Assembly: GCA_036435485.1 (NCBI GenBank)
Contig: CM071600.1
Coordinates: forward strand, 159,786,546 to 159,850,545
Origin: Saposhnikovia divaricata
Taxonomy: Eukaryota > Streptophyta > Magnoliopsida > Apiales > Apiaceae
Reading direction: 5' to 3'
DNA length: 64,000 nucleotides
How positions within the stretch are numbered: the stretch's first letter is position 1; every line of letters starts with the position of its first letter. Below the pieces are notes generated by a model. It was not told the origin of the DNA and did not search any database. It saw only the letters and a list, made by a program, of their open reading frames with translations. Position numbers and translations under genes: made by a program. Shown here in pieces: positions 48,901 to 59,361 of the stretch.

Positions 48901-51900
48901 ATTTTAAAAGCATATTCTTCATCTTTTCCAATATTTATATCAATATACTTATATTAAATTACATATAATATATCAAAATGTAATATTCAAAAAACCTAAA
49001 AATAAAATTCCCTCATAAAAAACCTGGACAATATTTTGACAATATTACTGGTGATTTACCAGACTAGTAGATGATATTATCTATGTTTATGTTTACTTGA
49101 GTTCCATGTAGTACTCTCCCATGCATGCAGGGATATTAATATAAAAATAGAAGTTTTTAATTTTGTTACATATTATCTCATTTTTATTTATAAAAATAAG
49201 AACTAAATTAAAACAAAAATAAGAATTCGAATTGTATAGGTTAATAAATTATAATCCAAAGTTATATGCTAGAAAAAGGAAACAAAACAATGTAAGATAT
49301 TTTGGGTACAAAGGGAATAAATTGTTTTTGTGAAAGAATAAAAGGGTAAGATTGGAATTTAGAAAAACTCTAAAAGTTACACCAAATTTTGGTGTTGCAC
49401 CAAATTTGGTGTAATTTTTGGTGTCACACCAAAATGGTGTGACTTTTAGTGTATGGGTTGGAAGACATTTTTACACCAAAATGGTGTAAAAGTACACTAA
49501 AAGTGTATGGGTTAGAGATGGTCTAAGCTGAAAAAATTTATTAATTACTAAACCGCAATCGCTTATATGAATTTCTACTCCTTTCATTTGATTCTCTATC
49601 CTTATTCTTCATCTCACCGCACATGATATCATAGTTTATTTGGAGTACAACTTCAAGTATCTACCTATTACATTATATTTTAAAATATTATTTAGCATTT
49701 ATTTTATTACCTACTCTTGATTTAAAAAAAAAACTACAATATTACAATATGAAAATTGTAACAATCTAAGGTGAATGATAAATGATGATATCATTTATTA
49801 GCTAACAGTATTAAGTTCCATTTAAAAAAAAAATGAGAAAGCCAGAGATCTTAACAAGATATCAGGCTGATCATCATTTAGAATGTCACAAAAAATTAAA
49901 CGTTTTGACATGTGTTTCCTACTTTTTTTCCTTTCCCTGCCTTGGGTTGGTATAATAGCAGATAATTTTCAGATATGGAAAAAAGGACCAAATGGCTAAA
50001 ATCAACAACTAATTAGAAAGTAGTCCCACCATTTATAAAAACAAAATCTTTTACATGCTTCATTTCCAAATCTCTCAGGCTGATTATGTATGACGACTCG
50101 ACACGAGCACAGCATGCACCTCCAGTACCAAGTGTGCTGTCATCACCTACAAAACCACCAGCCTAAAACCCAAAAATTAAGAATTTTGATCACAGCAAAA
50201 TACTGAACATTATGAATCCTAAAATATCCAGAGTAGGTCCGTCCTACGTAAAATAATATATGAAAACATGATCCAAAAGTAACTTGCAGAAGTCGTCCTT
50301 TATTACCACATGTAAAACTAAAGCAACATGTATATGACTATTTTTTTTTTTTTTGAATAATTAGGCTTATAGCCTTACAATTGAGTATCTGTTCTAAGAA
50401 AATTCTCGGGATAAGCCAGAGTCGAACCCAGGTTCTGTTCTGGGACAACAGAGGATAAGCCCTTACCACTTGGGCTATCCAATCGTGCTCATGTAAATGA
50501 CTATTTAATACTGCATGACATGCACAAACTAGGCGACATTGATTCCATATTTTAACTCTTTCTTATCAAATTTAACCACCGTACGCAATTATAGATGTGA
50601 CAAAACTTTGGTTACACGCATTTGAGAGGCTTCTATGCATCTCAAAGGTTTCTACCTATTCTTAGTCAAATTGTGGCTTATTAGAGCCTCTCCAATAGGG
50701 GTTCCAAATCCTATGTGGCATGGCACTCTTGGGTGCTTCCCTATTGGAGTCACAAGGGTGCCCAAGGGGTGCCAAGAGAAGTTGCCAACTTTTGGCACCC
50801 CCTCTAAATGGAAACATCCAATATTTGTATTAAAAGTATATATAACCCATACCTATTACATTGTATCTTGTTTTAATATTATTTGATTGGGGACCATCTA
50901 GGCACCTTAGATGGGGTGCCAACTATTGGACTTGGAGGGTGCTAAATGTCATATAGATGGATAAAAAAAAATAAAAAAATATATTATTTATGGTGTGTTG
51001 AACATGTTTGGCACCCCTTACAGGTGCCTGTATTGGAGATGCTCTTAGGGTCCTCAGGTTCTTGCATATTCAGCCTTAATTGGTCTCAAATTCAAAAGCG
51101 AAACTCATTCTCTTGTTACCAATTCTGCACTTGTATGACCAAACATGAAACAGCGAATCTAAGGTTCCTTTGGAGAATTTATAAATGCTCTCAATAGGAC
51201 TGGTCTGACCATTTGTCACTACCCAAGTTCATTTACGCTAATTCTAAATAGCACTCTAGTATTAAGTTAATGGTATCATGCAACAGACTAACAGAGGTAC
51301 TCGAGGATTATGAAACCTGCAGGACCTTGTCAGGACCATGTTATGGTTGTAGGTCAAATCCCTTGGTAATAACACTATTTAATGAACTGACCAATAAATG
51401 AAGTTCCAGATTTTGAGTAAAAGATTCAATAACAAATACTCCCTCCGTCCCAAAAAGTGTGAGCCACTTCTTTTTGCACGTATTTCAATGTGCTATGTTG
51501 AGATACTTATAAATAATATTTTTTTTAATTTTTTTGTTTTGTATAAAAATACAGGATCTATATTTTAATAATAAAATTGAAAAAATATTATATACAAGTA
51601 CCTCAACCGAACACATTGAAATGCGTGAAAAAGTAAGAGGGTCATTCTTTTTGGGACGGAGGTAGTACAATACTTGACCCAACCTCAGAACATAGTTCTA
51701 AATGTCAAAGTATAACAATGGTCAAGAAACTTCTAACCAATTAATTTCAAGTGTTAAAAAACAAACTTTAAAAGAAATGTAAAAACTGAGAAACCTGAGC
51801 AGCCTTGAGTATTATCATTTGTAAGCCATAAACAAGCACCCCGGCACATCGTCCTTGGGGATCAACCTTAACCAGCGGTCCTGTGGGAAAAGTTTCTCTA

Positions 51901-54108
51901 CCTCTTTTCAGATGAAGCCATTCTGGACCCTCAAAACAATGCATCGAGCTGAAGAAGATTTAAAAAAGATAGCAATAATAAATAAGATTTGATGCTGAGC
52001 AAGGAACTAAAGGAATACTTTGTATTTATTATTTTTATTTGAAAATATTATTTAGGAAAAAGTTATTTTAATTTTTTATGAAGTTTATTTAAATTAGTAT
52101 TTATTAAAAATCTTCTGGGTGACAGACGATAGAGTAATAAAAGGAGTTGTTTTCTTTATTTATTATGTTTGTAAATCAGTATAGAGTAAAGTTGATTAGA
52201 CTAGTTTCCCAATTATCAGGATTTTACTTGGTTAGGTTTTAGGCTTGTACTCCTACCTAGGGAGATATAATCTTTAATTATTTTTAGAATTCAAATACTG
52301 AAATTGAAATTGCTCTCTAGTTACGGGTTGTGATCCAAACACATGCTTCTCTTTTGCGGTTGAGTCATCCTAGGGCATGTCGATTTCAAGGGTTTAATTT
52401 CACCCCAACTTATTCATTGTTCTATTTAATTCTTGTCCGAAATCATTACCAATGATTAAAAATAATATAGCAATCAGGGTAAACGGACGAAATACTACAA
52501 CCTAAATTCACTTATATACAACTGAATTACCTTGTGTGCAATCCATGGACTGAATCATCGAATTCTAATACCGATATCTTTGCATCATCAAATGTAAGTA
52601 TTATAGAATCCCTCCTCCTGCCATCACCACCCCCACAAGGCAATATAGCCATGGAATATATATTGCCATGTAACCTGCAAATTATCTCAAATAATTTCAG
52701 GAAAAAGGCACTTAAACTCACAGTTGCACGAAACAAATATTAGACAAATAAATCTCAGTTAAAAAGCAGAAGCTCAGTCTACAGCTTAGCTCCCATAACC
52801 ACTTTTTACAACATGGCTTAATTTAATGACTGTATAGATATAAAAAAAAAAAAAAAAAAAATTACAGTCACAGTTCTACAATCGAATTTCAGACCACTTA
52901 ATCTTTAAGTTAAATGCCAGAGGTTCAGTCTATAGCTTAGCTCCAATTACCGCCCTACAATATAATATCCGTCTATAGCTTAGCTCCAAGTATCGCTTTT
53001 AAAAATACTGCTTACATCCATTACAGTATTACAAAATCCACTTAAAGTGACTATGCTGCAAAACAATGATCAGATCAGTTAAATGCCATAAACTCAGCCT
53101 AAGCTTTGCTCAGATTACCAATTTTTGCAACACTGCTACAATCATAGATACATATGAATATAGGCTTACCTTTAAACACATACTCCCTCCGCCCCTAATC
53201 AATGATCACGCCTAGTCTGTAAACACCTAATTCGTCTACTGGATGCCTAGGCATCCAGGCGGTTAGCATATGCACTGATAGTCTACTTAATTTTACTTTA
53301 AATTGAATGCATCTCATATTTGAATTATAAACTACATTCTTATATTCAGGTTCTACAGCATAATGGTAATACTCACCCTGTCCCACTTTATATCTATAAA
53401 GTGAACCCTATATGTATTCTACGAGAATTTATTCCGAACACCTGTTACTAGTGAATTCTACCTCTACTTTACCTAATCTAACACAATGTACATTCTAATA
53501 TATATCCACTACAATACACACAACATTACGATATATCAATCGAATACAATATATCAATGTTAAACTACCTTGTCGTATAAAAATTCTATCATAATCTTAC
53601 TTGTACAATTACCGCAACATCTACACACAACGTTTATCGTAGTCTACACAAAACACATTACGAACCGCAATTTTACCTAGAATGACAAATAAGCTCAAAC
53701 AAAGCACCGGAAACAGTGATGAATTTTACTAGTAATTAACCAAACATCACATTCGCATCATAAAAAACAACTTGATATTCAAATTCTACAAGAAACAAAA
53801 TATTACCGATAATGAGAAACGAGCTCAAGCGAAGCACCGGAAACGCCATCCATGAGGCCACCGCGCTTGCCCTCACAAGAAGAAGTCCCCTTGGCAGTAT
53901 CATCACTAACTCTAACTACGTAAACTTGGAGAACATTGGCAGCCGTGACAACTAAATTGGGAATGGAAGTTTTAACATTCGAAACCCAATCGGAGTCTTG
54001 GGTTTGAATAGCAGGGAGGTGGTGGTGGTTAGAGTGAGTGATGTAACCGGACGCGCATGTCTCGATTGCGGTTGGGGAGTGCATCATCTTGAACGCTGCG
54101 TAGCTCAT
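33921..54108 (-). CDS. CPSF160: CPSF160, cleavage and polyadenylation specificity factor 160-kDa subunit
   Basis: This is the scaffold subunit of CPSF, which with WDR33/FY and CPSF30 recognises the poly(A) signal and directs nuclear pre-mRNA cleavage and polyadenylation. The protein starts MSYAAFKMMHSPTAIETCAS and ends FGTSFL, both hallmark ends of plant CPSF160. 26 coding exons join in one frame to 1442 residues, about the length I recall for the Arabidopsis protein. Recognisable blocks: GRRRDSIILTFDDAKISVLEF (exon 2), WAGRVSWKHHTC (exon 5), basic AKRIRRSSSD (exon 11, possible nuclear signal), VSSVSIADPYVLLRMSD (exon 16), DAWLSSGIGEAID (exon 17), PLIVSVP (exon 20), LKGAISAVASLQGHLL (exon 23), NRFALLFGTLDGSVGCIAPLDE (exon 25). 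These form the MMS1-type N-terminal and CPSF_A C-terminal propeller regions. No stop, frameshift or missing exon was seen, so the gene appears functional. Introns 3 and 4 have accumulated transposons; a Mutator-like element lies 124 bp upstream of the ATG. Confidence 0.96.
48774..49523. mobile_element. Harbinger-type MITE in CPSF160 intron 4 (750 bp)
   Basis: Terminal inverted repeats GAGCATCTCCAACCCAT and, at the other end, the complement of ATGGGTTAGAGATGGTC are flanked by the 3-bp duplication TAA (48771-48773 and 49524-49526). Subterminal regions repeat TTTGGTGT and its complement many times. TIR sequence and TWA target duplication fit PIF/Harbinger (Tourist-like) elements. Confidence 0.85.
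50343..50489 (-). mobile_element. tRNA-derived SINE in CPSF160 intron 3
   Basis: On the minus strand the unit starts near GAGCACGATTGGATAGCCC. It carries an A box-like TAGCCCAAGTGGTAAGGGC and a B box GGTTCGACTCT, and ends in an A-run (plus-strand T-run at 50341-50354). Direct repeats CATGTATATGACTAT (50328-50342) and CATGTAAATGACTAT (50490-50504) differ at one base and are the target duplication. About 147 bp including tail. It is transcriptionally antiparallel to nothing else: SINE and host gene share the minus strand. Confidence 0.85.
50684..51044. mobile_element. Harbinger-type MITE in CPSF160 intron 3 (361 bp)
   Basis: Ends GAGCCTCTCCAATAGGGG and CTGTATTGGAGATGCTC are inverted repeats, flanked by TTA (50681-50683 and 51045-51047). 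The interior repeats GGGTGCCAA and GGCACCCC motifs. Same superfamily as the intron 4 element but a different family. The frame at 50635-50886 is within it and not a gene. Confidence 0.8.
51439..51665. mobile_element. Stowaway MITE in CPSF160 intron 3 (227 bp)
   Basis: Ends CTCCCTCCGTCCCAAAAAG and the complement CTTTTTGGGACGGAGGTAG, flanked by TA on both sides (51437-51438 and 51666-51667). The CTCCCTCCGTCCC end is diagnostic of Tc1/Mariner-derived Stowaway elements. AT-rich interior. Confidence 0.9.
52765..53135. repeat. Three diverged tandem copies, about 150-165 bp, in CPSF160 intron 1
   Basis: Copies start near 52765, 52915 and 53080, each with the pattern GCAGAAGCTCAGTCTACAGC or its variant, then TTAGCTCC and ACAACATGGCT-like sequence. 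A partial extra copy, GTCTATAGCTTAGCTCCAAG, lies at 52971. An A-run of about 20 is at 52842-52861. Nearby, 53181-53194 resembles one end of a Stowaway element, but no matching second end was found. Confidence 0.55.
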
Positions 54109-54231
54109 TGTCAACTTCAATTCAATTGTAGGCTTTGCTTTGCTTTGGTTTGGGGGAAACTTAAACCCTAGGGCGGGATGGGAATACAATGGACGACGAC
54201 GAGTACATTCAGAATTGAATGTTATTTTAAA
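54109..54231 (-). promoter_or_regulatory. Remaining 5' flank of CPSF160 next to the Mutator-like insertion
   Basis: Only 123 bp separate the start codon from the element. No TATA box is evident. The sequence probably is 5' UTR or core promoter. It ends with the target duplication TATTTTAAA (54223-54231). Confidence 0.5.
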
Positions 54232-56373
54232 GGCTTAATGACCTTTAGACCTCGAAGTTTTATACGAAATACCTATCGGTGCTCAATGTTTCAAAACGTT
54301 CCTTTTAGCCCCTAAAGTATCCGTAAAGGTCCAATTAACCCTTGTACCGTTACGAAAAATTGTAACGGTACGTATCGGAGGGGTAAAATAGACATTAAAT
54401 GTGTCTGTTACAATTGTTTTTTTAATTTGTATCGGTATAAGGGTTAATAGGACCTTTCCGGATACTTCAGGGGCTAAAAGGTACAACGTATTAAACTTGA
54501 GGGTTTGATGGGTACAAAAGGTCATTACTATATCTTCTAGTTTAATTCAGCCACCACTATCTCCATACCCCTCGAGTAAGACTTACATACACTCTTCTCT
54601 CTTTGCTTACCACTACCAAAATAAATATATGGAATTCATAATGCTACATCCTATAAGCAGATCGAAGTAGAGGCCAATGTAAGGGTGCTGAGCTTGAATT
54701 TAATGAATAATCTACTATATAAACACCATCATTGGATGCTAGTTTCTTCACAAATCAATCTATTCTTTAGTAATTGTAGTCTAAATATTCTTCTTCTTTT
54801 GATCATGGTCGGGTGGAGCAAGCCTTCTTCATCAAATGTCTTCAAGGTGTTCTGTTGCCCGCACACACTTCTACAATTTTTTCTTCTATGATTTTAGGTT
54901 ACACTAAATAATTTTTTAAAGATATATATTGAAATCTTAAGATATTTAACAATAAATTTAAAAATAATGTTAAATTAAATGATGAACATATGTAAATTTA
55001 AACTTAATAGTGAAATTTATTTAAATAAATTAAATTTTATATTAAATCAAAAATTAATATATTAATTTATAATAATAATATATGATAGTCCGTGCTTTGC
55101 ACAGGTTATCGTCTAGTATATAATTATTATCAAATCATATCATTTAAAATTTTAAGCGTGCAAAATTCATGTCTTAAATTTTAATATTTAATAAAATATT
55201 AAAATTTATAATTTAAATTAAACAAATCATGTTTTTGTGAGACATTATATTTTAAAATAAATTTGATTAAAAAGGGTACAATGGTCCATTTCTGTTAAAA
55301 TTTGAATGAAAAACTGATTTTAGGATAGATTTGAAATTTCAAATATATATAAGACATATTTACAAACCATGTTTTAAATTTGGATATATTATTAAAAAGC
55401 CCAAAATTTATCTTGTAATAACATATTTTAGATGAGAATTCTTGATATACAAAGATCTATTGTATCATTTTTTTTATTAGCCTTCTTATATTTATGTATA
55501 ATAATAGGATATATTTGTATATAATTAAATATTTTTTTATTATGTAATTTATAGAGTCGAACTTGTTGACGTATGATAGTACACGTTTATTATCCCTATT
55601 ACTCTTATTATATAAGAATAATAGGATATAATTAGTAATATCTAACTTATAATTATATAAGAATAAATTTTAATTGATCATTAATATACATAAGATATTA
55701 GTTTAATTAATGTTTCTCTATTTTTATTTAATAATAATTACATAATTAATCATTAGAATTATTTGTAATCCATTGTAATTGTAAAATATATATACACAAA
55801 TCTATACATATGGATATACACACTTCTTTAAAATCGCATGAGCGTAGTACACGTTAGTGCTACGAGAGTTTTATAAAAAATAGACATTATTAAAATAGAA
55901 TATTTAAATACTTAATACTTCAAATATCGAATTACAATTTCCAAATATCTATAATAAAATTTTATTTTTTTCAAATTTCAAATTAATAGCATGTAACTGA
56001 ATTAAACGTTAGTGTATGTAAGTCTTACTCGAGTGGTATGGAGATAGTGGTAACTGAATTAAACTAGTAGATATAGTAATGACCTTTTGTACCCATCAAA
56101 CCCTCAAGTTTAATACGTTGTACCTTTTAGCCCCTGAAGTATCCGGAAAGGTCCTATTAACCCTTATACCGGTACAAATTAAAAAAAAAATTGTAACGGA
56201 CACATGTAATGTCTATTTTGCCCATCCAATACGTACCGTTACAATTTTTCGTACCGGTACAAGGGTTAATTGGACCTTTACGAATACTTCAGGGGCTAAA
56301 AGGAACGTTTTGAAATATTGAGGGCTAATAGGTATTTCGTATAAAACTTCGAGGGCTAAAAGGTTATTAAGCC
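54232..56373. mobile_element. Mutator-like element with 362-bp terminal inverted repeats
   Basis: Inverted arms 54232-54593 and 56011-56373 begin GGCTTAATGACC and end GGTTATTAAGCC. They are flanked by a perfect 9-bp duplication TATTTTAAA (54223-54231 and 56374-56382), the hallmark of Mutator-superfamily transposition. Each arm is itself partly self-complementary (AATGACCTTT with AAAGGTCATT; GGGGCTAAAAGG blocks). The 1.4-kb interior is AT-rich with no transposase, so the element is non-autonomous. Its arms hold the frames at 54283-54525 and 56079-56321, which mirror each other and are not genes. Confidence 0.9.
54594..56010. other. Interior of the Mutator-like element
   Basis: 54640-54895 contains a 68-codon plus-strand frame (54685-54891) after an ACTATATAAAC motif, with a hydrophobic middle (LNILLLLIMVGW). 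I do not recognise it; it may be a captured fragment or chance. At 55088-55116, CCGTGCTTTGCACAGG is followed by TTATCGTCTAG and T, which resembles a Helitron 3' end (hairpin plus CTRR). The rest is AT-rich without features. Confidence 0.35.
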
Positions 56374-56382
56374 TATTTTAAA

Positions 56383-56518
56383 CCTTTTTTTTGTTTCCAT
56401 TATTGTTTTCTTTTTAATTAATTTCTTAATTTAAACAAAATTTTTATTACATATATTTTAAAAATTCAATTTTCATCTCATCTATGTATTTTGTTTTTTT
56501 TTAAATTAAAACTCAAGT
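56383..56518. other. AT-rich intergenic DNA, displaced CPSF160 upstream region
   Basis: Would have been adjacent to the CPSF160 5' end before the Mutator-like insertion. T-rich; no TATA box or motif can be assigned with confidence. It ends with AACTCAAGT (56510-56518). Confidence 0.4.
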
Positions 56519-56942
56519 ATTTAACCCCTCAAAAATTTTAGAGAAAATGATCAAAATGCCTATTTTTAACAAGTTTTTGCCCAAAATACTGATTTTGAAA
56601 AAAATGACCCGAAATACCGACGGGATACGGAGCATCGTCCTCCGTGTTAGCATGATGCGGAGCATCGTCCTCCGTATTACATAGATACGGAGTTGTGGCT
56701 TCCGTGTTATGCATGATACGGTGGACGGTGTTCCGTGTTAGGTGGGTGTGCAGCACTGTCACGGAACACGGTACACCGTATCATGCATAACACGGAAGAC
56801 ACAGCTCCGTAACATGTCCTGTTACGGAAGATCGTGCTCCGCAACACACCCCCTATCACGGTACACGATGTACCGTGTCCCGTCAGTAAAAAGGGTCAAC
56901 CAGTTTCCCAGGTGATTATTTTGGGCCATCACCCAAAATTTT
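56519..56942. mobile_element. Probable Mutator-type MITE with a giant palindromic core
   Basis: The segment is flanked by 9-bp direct repeats AACTCAAGT (56510-56518 and 56943-56951). The core 56619-56884 is a near-palindrome centred at about 56751. The innermost arms of about 50 nt (56693-56741 and 56760-56812) pair almost perfectly, for example TTCCGTGTTATGCATGATAC with its complement. Outer arms built of CGGAGCATCGTCCTCCG-type units pair less well but reach GACGGG and CCCGTC at the edges. Terminal inverted repeats at the outer ends are weak, so the superfamily is tentative. Confidence 0.6.
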
Positions 56943-56951
56943 AACTCAAGT

Positions 56952-58269
56952 CTGATAGTAAAAATTCCTTATACTAAAACTAGAATAGATTTCATTAATG
57001 GAGTGGTTGAGTAATTTTATTTAGGGCTTTTTTCGGAAATATCTAGAATTATAAATTTTTTTGCAAAATTATTATGTTTTTAAAAATTATTTCACAAAAA
57101 TATTGATTTTTAAAATTTTTTTATAACAATACGATTTTATACTTTTGCAACCATAATTGTAACTAATATCAACCAAAATGAACCACAAATACAACTTTAA
57201 AAATTTAGTAACTCCAACCATTTTTTGAATTGCAGGTTACTTAACAAGTTTCATTGATTAAATCAAATATAACCTATAATGCAACCAAAATTAATCGAAA
57301 TTAATAAGTAGAACTTTTCAAAAATACCTATGTTGCAAAAAAAATTCAAAAATACGGTACAACTTCATTTACAACATGAAATGCAACTGATTCAACATGA
57401 AATGCAACTGCTTTCAACCTCATATGCAACTTTGTCGTATTTTAGAAATAAAATAAAAAACATGGATATTTTTGAAAATTTTTCAAAAAATTATCATGTT
57501 TTAACTTTTCAATAAATAAGTTTTCAGTAATATATAATTTGATTTTTATAACATTTTTTCGATGAATGCGTTATGATAAATTTACTACAATTTTTAATTC
57601 TAAATTTAGAGAAATCATTGTACATATTTATATCCATTTCTTTTTGAATTTAGGGATAACCTCCATGATCTAACGTTAATAGATCATTTTGACAAGACTT
57701 ATTTTTACATAAATGAATTGTTCCGAAATACAGTGTTCGAGGACCGAGATTTCTTTCATTCAAAAAGTTTATCATCTAATTGAGAGATATGCAAGATGTC
57801 ACCGGAAGTTCAGACAATAAAATCTTAATATTTGAAAAGAGAACACCGATTATTTCGTTGATACCTGTAAAACAAACAAGAAACATAGTAAGTTGCAAGA
57901 ATAATGATTAAACTATTGTATCTCGTCAAAATTAAATACTATAATTAAAAGTATACAATATAAATACAATACGATATAAAATAAATAAATATAAATTATC
58001 CAATCAAAGGGAATCCCTTTGGTTAGATAAAATACTATCAAACACTCAACAACTTGTTGTGAATGGCAAATCATTAGCTACATCCGTAGCGCAAAAAAGT
58101 GAAAGCTTAATTTCTAGACTAAATTGGTTTTGTGTATAACTATATATTAAGACTTTCCATATCTCCACCGATATCTTTGATTAAAATGTAAAAATATCAT
58201 TCTTAACCCCTAAAAATATCTATTCACATGAAGAGTATTTAATCATGTTAAAAATATTTACTAATCCAT
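56952..58269. other. AT-rich intergenic DNA
   Basis: No gene. A small repeat of CAACATGAAATGCAACTG occurs at 57373-57425. The remainder is low-complexity A/T sequence. Confidence 0.5.
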
Positions 58270-58641
58270 ACTATCTATACTATCTATACTATACTATAAT
58301 ATAATAAGCGAAGGGGGTATAATTTGTAGTTTGATTATCCCCTCATTTTTGGTTATCCCCTCATTTTTTGTTATCCCCTCATTCACAACCATTAGATCTT
58401 CAACTCAAATAGATCATGATCGTTAGATACAACAATATTAAAAGTTGTTATATGTGGAGATCTAAGGTTCGATTCCTGCCAACAACATATTAATTTGTAT
58501 TTAATACTAAAAATTATTATATACAAAAATGTAAGTTTCGAATTTTTCCAATAACAAATTAAAATTAATATTTATAATAGTATACTAGAGTATAAACAAA
58601 TTTTAAAAAATTAAAATTAACCTTTGCTTTACATAAGCTAG
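58270..58641 (+). mobile_element. Possible short Helitron-like element
   Basis: TCTATACTATCTATACTATAC at the left resembles the TC-starting 5' ends of plant Helitrons and is followed by repeated TTATCCCCTCATTTTT. The right end CTAG (58638-58641) is followed by T. The expected 3' hairpin is poor. Weak call. Confidence 0.25.
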
Positions 58642-58681
58642 TACCCATTAATATGCAATTTGCATAATCACAAAAACCACA

Positions 58682-59347
58682 TGTTCGTGGAATAAAAACG
58701 AGGGTTTTACACTGCTGCTAGGATTCTTGTGTATTTAATACTAGGGTTGGTGAGCTTCGAACTTTAATGGTTGTTCTTGCATTTCGAGACTGAACGGTTC
58801 TTGAAAGATGCATACGTGTCTCTGTATTGCTAGAGAATCAAGCCAACGTAGTTCTTGGTGTTCGCCTTCGGGGTTATGGCGGCGAGGGCACACCAAGGAC
58901 GTAGTGGCTTTTATGTCCTTATTCGAGGATTAAGCCAACGTAGTTATGAGATGAGGGGTCTGGTCCTTATATAGCCATGAGAAGCCTTAGAATTGGAGTA
59001 GGGTTAGGTGACTTGGTGGGCAAGTCAACGTCTTGAATCAATTCTAGAACGTTCCATATAAGAAGCAGATTCCTTATAGGTTTAGTTGTCTTGGAGGGCA
59101 AGCCTCATTCTTGGACTCAAACAAGGAGTCGGTGCCATACACGGCCTTGATTCTAGATCATTCTTTGTTCTATGGATCAGGCCCATGTTAGAAAACAAGA
59201 TTATACCAGGCATCCCCAATTTGGGCTATTTCTTGGGCTTAATCATTAATTACGAATTTAATACCCAACTAGGGTTTCAGACCTCATTAATGGTCCAATA
59301 AATGCAACATTAAATATGTCTTTAGAGATTATTTTTCACCCACATCA
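58682..59347 (-). mobile_element. Tat-related 3' LTR (about 666 bp)
   Basis: On the minus strand it starts TGATGTGGGTGAAAAATAAT and ends TTTTTATTCCACGAACA. TATA box CTATATAAGG lies at 58974-58965. Start, TATA phrase and end match the plus-strand LTR at 30741-31237, but it is about 170 bp longer. Confidence 0.7.
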
Positions 59348-59361
59348 TTTGCCCCCCAACT
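59348..59361 (-). promoter_or_regulatory. Polypurine tract of the Tat-related element
   Basis: GTTGGGGGGCAAA on the minus strand ends at the LTR start; it is identical to the tract at 30731-30740. Confidence 0.85.

Larger units (their letters stand above)
33921..54108 (-). other. CPSF160: Exon map of CPSF160 (26 coding exons)
   Basis: Exons 1-26, high to low coordinate: 54108-53807, 52674-52531, 51948-51795, 50162-50030, 48508-48363, 47658-47563, 47446-47394, 45809-45678, 45167-45116, 45030-44911, 44662-44528, 44434-44306, 44048-43971, 43024-42884, 41768-41674, 40560-40364, 39702-38921, 38677-38597, 38515-38450, 38337-38260, 37810-37589, 37431-37300, 37028-36852, 35837-35652, 34967-34585, 34035-33921 (TGA). 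All introns read GT...AG on the minus strand. Cumulative lengths give consistent phases and total 4329 nt. The exon 5 donor was chosen as GTATGT at 48362, leaving AGT as the last codon; an alternative GT two bases upstream breaks the frame. Exon 17 (782 nt) is by far the largest. Introns range from about 81 bp (intron 18) to 1632 bp (intron 3). Confidence 0.9.

Noticed and set aside
50400..50489. Possible tRNA gene from A-box and B-box matches
   Set aside because: No convincing acceptor stem or cloverleaf; the A-tail and target duplications show it is a SINE.
53181..53388. A second Stowaway MITE (TACTCCCTCCGCCCC)
   Set aside because: Only one end is recognisable; the similar motif at 53371 is in the same orientation, so no inverted pair is formed.
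54283..54525. Frame nearly identical to one at 56079-56321
   Set aside because: The two are the mirrored terminal inverted repeats of the Mutator-like element, not a duplicated gene.
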